Assembly: GCF_005222695.1 (NCBI RefSeq)
Contig: NZ_STGG01000042.1
Span: forward strand, 1 to 64,000
Reading direction: 5' to 3'
Source: Massilia sp. HP4
GTDB lineage: Bacteria > Pseudomonadota > Gammaproteobacteria > Burkholderiales > Burkholderiaceae_D
Length of the DNA stretch: 64,000 nucleotides
A model generated the notes under the pieces. It did no database searches, was not told the DNA's origin, and saw nothing but the letters and a program-made list of their open reading frames with translations. Numbering within the stretch: the stretch's first letter is position 1; the number at the start of each line of letters is the position of its first letter. Below, one piece after another: positions 61,181-64,000 of this stretch. Made by a program: the position numbers and the translations under genes.

Positions 61181-62158
61181 ATGCAGCACACCAGGGACCA
61201 GCTCGAAAACAACCAGGTCGCCATCTATTTCGGCGCCGTGGCGCTTGCCGCCCTGGCGGCACTCGCGCTGCCGGGAACCACCGCGCTGGAAGCGGCGGTC
61301 AACCCGGCCCTGGCGCTGATGCTGTTCGTGACCTTCCTTCAGGTGCCCCTGGCCGAGTTGGGCCGGGCCTTCACCAACACCCGCTTCCTGGCCGCGCTGC
61401 TGGCGACCAACTTCGTCGTGATCCCGCTGCTGGTCGCCGGCCTGCTGCCCTTCGTGCCGGCAGATCCGCTGGTCCGGCTGGGCGTCTTGCTGGTGCTGCT
61501 GGCGCCCTGCATCGACTATGTGGTCACCTTCTCCCACCTCGGCCGCGCCGACGCGCGCCTGCTGCTGGCCGCGACGCCGGTGCTGCTGGTGGCGCAGATG
61601 CTGGTGCTGCCGGTCTACCTGCGCATCCTGCTCGGCGACGGCGCCGCCGGCCTGGTCCAGCCGGGGCCCTTCATCGATGCGTTCACATGGCTGATCGCCG
61701 TACCGCTGCTGCTGGCGGTTGCAGTGCAGTCCTGGGCCGGCCGCAGCCAGGCCGGCGCGCGTGTGTCAACGGTGCTCGGCCTGCTGCCGGTGCCGGCCAC
61801 CGCCCTGGTGCTGTTCATCGTGGTGGCCTCGGTGCTGCCGCAGCTCGGCCAGGCGCTGGACGCGGCGCTCGGCGTGGTGCCGGTGTATATCGCCTTCGCG
61901 CTGCTCGCACCAATCGCCGGCTGGCTGGTGGCGCGGCTGTTCCGGCTCGAAGCGCCCGCGGGCCGCGCGGTCGCCTTCAGCGGCGCCACCCGCAACTCGC
62001 TGGTGGTGCTGCCGCTGGCGCTGGCCGTGCCGGGGGCGGTGCCACTGCTGCCGGCGATCATCGTGACCCAGACCCTGGTCGAACTGGTCGCGGAACTGGT
62101 CTATGTGCGCGCCATCGCCCGCCTCGGAAAATCGACTCCAACCGTTGACGCCGCATGA
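61181..62158 (+). CDS. BASS-family transporter (arsenite/bile-acid:Na+ symporter type)
   Basis: A 325-residue membrane protein with about ten helices, of the bile acid:sodium symporter superfamily that includes Acr3/ArsB-like arsenic resistance proteins. The crossover motifs read PCIDYVVTFSHLGRADARLLLA near residues 108-129 and FSGATRNSLVVLPLALAVPG near 266-285. The ACR3-type Cys in the family is C at PCID (residue 109), which supports an oxyanion-type substrate, but no arsR or arsC is adjacent. Start 61181 begins at the family N-terminus; no ribosome site is clear. Confidence 0.82.
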   Translation: MQHTRDQLENNQVAIYFGAVALAALAALALPGTTALEAAVNPALALMLFVTFLQVPLAELGRAFTNTRFLAALLATNFVVIPLLVAGLLPFVPADPLVRLGVLLVLLAPCIDYVVTFSHLGRADARLLLAATPVLLVAQMLVLPVYLRILLGDGAAGLVQPGPFIDAFTWLIAVPLLLAVAVQSWAGRSQAGARVSTVLGLLPVPATALVLFIVVASVLPQLGQALDAALGVVPVYIAFALLAPIAGWLVARLFRLEAPAGRAVAFSGATRNSLVVLPLALAVPGAVPLLPAIIVTQTLVELVAELVYVRAIARLGKSTPTVDAA

Positions 62159-62216
62159 GGCGCATCGGCTAGTCGACTGGCGCGGATCAAATACCCCCGC
62201 GGGAGGTCCATGCATC

Positions 62217-62232
62217 ATTTCCATGTGGAAAT
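62217..62232. promoter_or_regulatory. Palindrome ATTTCCA-TG-TGGAAAT
   Basis: A 16-base inverted repeat (7-bp arms) lies 17-32 bases upstream of the ATG at 62249. It could be a repressor site or a small RNA hairpin in the leader. Confidence 0.35.
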
Positions 62233-62248
62233 AACCTAAAGGACCGCC

Positions 62249-62719
62249 ATGGACATTTCGCTCCCAGCAGTATCATCGACCGCCTACAGTATCGCTGTCG
62301 CCGCCGAGCGGCCGCCGTTGTGGAATCCACGGGCGGCGACCTTGTGGGGGCTGCTGCTTTCGCCCGCCTTCAGCGCCTACATCCACATGCGCAACTGGCG
62401 GGCGCTCGGCCAGGAAGACAAGGCCGCGGAGGCCCGGACCTGGTGTTATATGGTCATGGGATGCATCGTCGTGAGTTGCTTCCTGCCGGTCGCCGGCGAG
62501 ATGCTGGGCCGCGACCTGTCCCCGCCGTCGGCAACGGCGCTCGGCCTGCTGGCCGCCTGGCATCTGTGGGGCGGGCGGGCGCAGGAACGCTATGTCGCGG
62601 CGGTCATCGGCGACAGCTACGTACGCCGTCCCTGGAGCAAGTCGGTTTTCAGCGCCATCGGCGTTTTCACGGCCATCGTCGTCGCCAGCGCCCTGCTCAC
62701 CGTCATCCTCCTTCCCTGA
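62249..62719 (+). CDS. Membrane protein of unknown function (156 aa)
   Basis: A 156-residue protein with membrane helices near residues 31-47, 67-84, 92-108 and 133-155 and a polar N-terminus. No family recognised, though the WNPRAATLWGLLLSPAFSAYIHMRNW segment recurs in small bacterial membrane proteins. AAAGGA lies 6-8 bases before the ATG. It converges with fixH, 15 bases apart. Confidence 0.65.
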   Translation: MDISLPAVSSTAYSIAVAAERPPLWNPRAATLWGLLLSPAFSAYIHMRNWRALGQEDKAAEARTWCYMVMGCIVVSCFLPVAGEMLGRDLSPPSATALGLLAAWHLWGGRAQERYVAAVIGDSYVRRPWSKSVFSAIGVFTAIVVASALLTVILLP

Positions 62720-62734
62720 GGTCGGCAAGCCGCG

Positions 62735-63262
62735 CTAACGGACGTCCGCCTCAATTACCAGGCGCGCCTGCTTCGCCGGACTCCAGCTGCGCGCGAGGCG
62801 CCAGTCGCGCGCGGCGCCCTCCACCACCACCTGCCAATGGGTCGCCTCGAGCCGCGGCAATACGGCCGAGAAGCGGCCCTGCGCATCCGGCAGCGCTTCC
62901 AGTTCCATGTCGCGCTCGGGCAGGGTCGGATGCGCGAGCCGGATGTGGAACGGCGCCACCACAGGCTGGCCGCCGCTGGCCAGGCGCCCATCCAGCCGCC
63001 CCGCCCGCGCATTGTGGCTGGCTTCGAAGCTCAACGCCAGCTCGGTGGCGACGCGGTCGCGCCGCAAGTCCTGGTTGATCGCCTTGCCCTGCTTGTAATA
63101 ATCGGCCACCACCATCGCGTCGGGCTGCTGCATGCCCAGCCAGGCCGAGACGCCGGTGGCGATCATCACCGCCACCGGCCCGATCATCAGGAACCACGGC
63201 CAGCGGTGCTTGTACCACGGCGCCGGCGCGCCATGCGGGAAGTTGGGATTCGTCGCTTGCAT
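62735..63262 (-). CDS. fixH: FixH-family cbb3 oxidase assembly protein
   Basis: A 175-residue membrane-anchored protein with one helix at about 27-45 (WPWFLMIGPVAVMIATGVS) and a periplasmic beta-rich domain after DAMVVADYYKQGKAINQDL, as in FixH/CcoH. It takes part in assembly of cbb3-type cytochrome oxidase, together with CcoG upstream. Start 63262 is chosen because GGAG lies 6 bases upstream; MSKENN at 63280 has no ribosome site. Confidence 0.88.
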   Translation of the reverse strand: MQATNPNFPHGAPAPWYKHRWPWFLMIGPVAVMIATGVSAWLGMQQPDAMVVADYYKQGKAINQDLRRDRVATELALSFEASHNARAGRLDGRLASGGQPVVAPFHIRLAHPTLPERDMELEALPDAQGRFSAVLPRLEATHWQVVVEGAARDWRLARSWSPAKQARLVIEADVR

Positions 63263-63304
63263 GTTGTTCTCCTTGCTCATTTCAGCACACTTATCCGGGT
63301 GTGC

Positions 63305-64000
63305 TCACTTCGGAACGATGAAGGCCGCGCCTTCGCTCACGCCCAGCTCGGGGTCAGTGCTCGAGCGCACCGTGAATTCGATCTTGTTCGAGCCCGGCTT
63401 GCCGGCGCCCGGGTCGATGCGCACCCGCACCGGCACCGCGCGGGTGGTGGCGCCATCGATCGCGATCGGCCCCTCGTCGACCACCGTGGCCGACGAGATG
63501 CCGCTCACGCTCACCCGCAGCGACTGCGGCGCTTCGCTCGTGTTCATCACCTGCAGCCGGTACACGTTCTCGATGCGGCCATCCTCGACCTCGCGCCCCA
63601 TCGAGCCGCGGTCGCGGATCACGTCCAGCTTGAGCGGATTGCGCAGCAGCAGCGAGGTGCCCATCGCCGCCACCAGCAGCGCCAGCACCGCGCTGTAGAC
63701 CAGCACGCGCGGGCGCAGCATGCGGCGCCGGATCTCGGCCGAGCCGAGTTTCTGCACCAGGCCGTTCTCGGTCGCATAGCGGATCAAACCGCGCGGCCGC
63801 CCGACCTTGTCCATCACGATATTGCAGGCGTCGACGCAGGCGGCGCAGCCGATGCACTCGTACTGCAAGCCCTGGCGGATATCGATCCCGGTCGGGCATA
63901 CCTGCACGCACAGGCTGCAATCGATGCAGTCGCCGCTGTTGCCGGCGTCCGCCTTCGCTTCGCCCTTGCGGCGGCCGTTGCGCGGCTCGCCGCGCGCGAC
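63305..64000 (-). CDS. ccoG: Cytochrome c oxidase accessory protein CcoG (N-terminus cut by window edge)
   Basis: The last 231 residues of CcoG, a membrane [4Fe-4S] protein needed for cbb3 oxidase copper loading. Visible Fe-S motifs: CIDCSLCVQVCPTGIDIR and CIGCAACVDACN near the left of the fragment, one membrane helix (VYSAVLALLVAAMGTSLLL) and the C-terminal Ig-like periplasmic domain. The frame is open to the window end. Expected length is about 470 residues, so about half is missing. It is 43 bases upstream of fixH on the same strand; ccoNOQP probably lies beyond. Confidence 0.92.
   Translation of the reverse strand, partial: VARGEPRNGRRKGEAKADAGNSGDCIDCSLCVQVCPTGIDIRQGLQYECIGCAACVDACNIVMDKVGRPRGLIRYATENGLVQKLGSAEIRRRMLRPRVLVYSAVLALLVAAMGTSLLLRNPLKLDVIRDRGSMGREVEDGRIENVYRLQVMNTSEAPQSLRVSVSGISSATVVDEGPIAIDGATTRAVPVRVRIDPGAGKPGSNKIEFTVRSSTDPELGVSEGAAFIVPK

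Noticed and set aside
1..64000. CRISPR array, tRNA, rRNA, prophage or insertion sequence
   Set aside because: No regularly spaced direct repeats, clover-leaf sequences, integrase or transposase genes were seen.

Overview
The window is a high-GC chromosomal segment that reads as a betaproteobacterium of the order Burkholderiales, most likely an Oxalobacteraceae member close to Massilia. That placement is an inference from codon bias, protein style and gene neighbourhoods (a DUF3305/DUF3306 formate dehydrogenase locus, an FNR with a CAQC cluster, a ccoG-fixH end); no 16S or ribosomal gene is present. No tRNA, rRNA, CRISPR array, transposase or phage module was seen. Coding density is high and many neighbours overlap by ATGA, so most blocks are operons.

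Layout. 0-3 kb: the end of glpD (partial), then an HD phosphohydrolase and a sirtuin that overlap. 3-6.4 kb: a UvrD-like helicase with a LexA-like box, flanked on both sides by copies of a ~110-bp repeat carrying DnaA-box-like motifs, then two small proteins. 6.4-8.6 kb: a split chromate transporter and S-formylglutathione hydrolase, followed by a long inverted-repeat element. 8.8-12.2 kb: a stress-like operon of a phosphoribosyltransferase, a membrane protein with LEA-like 11-residue repeats plus an SRPBCC domain, and an erythromycin-esterase-family protein. 12.2-17.1 kb: a diguanylate cyclase and the two-subunit isoquinoline 1-oxidoreductase-type molybdoenzyme. 17.4-22.3 kb: a minus-strand aryl-CoA operon (fused monooxygenase/Old Yellow Enzyme flavoprotein of the 2-aminobenzoyl-CoA or salicylyl-CoA type, enoyl-CoA hydratase, acyl-CoA dehydrogenase, RidA) with a palindrome over its promoter. 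22.5-28.4 kb: an aminotransferase homologue that lacks the PLP lysine, translationally coupled to a hybrid histidine kinase, then a GGDEF-EAL protein. 28.5-32.7 kb: a CPA1 antiporter, topoisomerase IB, a frameshifted DUF4019 gene, and a lower-GC two-gene operon of small membrane proteins. 32.7-36.8 kb: pncB, a SET-domain methyltransferase, a PhnB-like protein and an acyl-CoA synthetase.

36.9-46.2 kb is one long minus-strand operon for a periplasmic, Tat-exported, cysteine-type formate dehydrogenase (TorD-like chaperone, Tat-signal peptide protein, alpha, beta, small lipoprotein, gamma, two Pro/Ala-rich exported proteins, DUF3305, DUF3306, polyferredoxin). It is divergent from an FNR regulator. 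46.5-55.2 kb: FNR, an AraC regulator, an EamA permease, a secreted beta-rich protein, a MocR regulator divergent from a GNAT/AhpD-like/azoreductase operon, and penicillin-binding protein 1A. 55.2-64 kb: a metallophosphoesterase, a Fur-regulated TonB siderophore receptor, a DUF885 peptidase, a small membrane protein, a BASS/arsenite-type transporter, a hypothetical membrane protein, fixH and the end of ccoG (partial), which suggests a cbb3 oxidase operon just beyond the window.

The most unusual items are the Lys-to-Gln aminotransferase coupled to a sensor kinase, the LEA-repeat/SRPBCC protein, the paired repeats around the helicase, and the low-GC small-membrane-protein pair with its own terminator.
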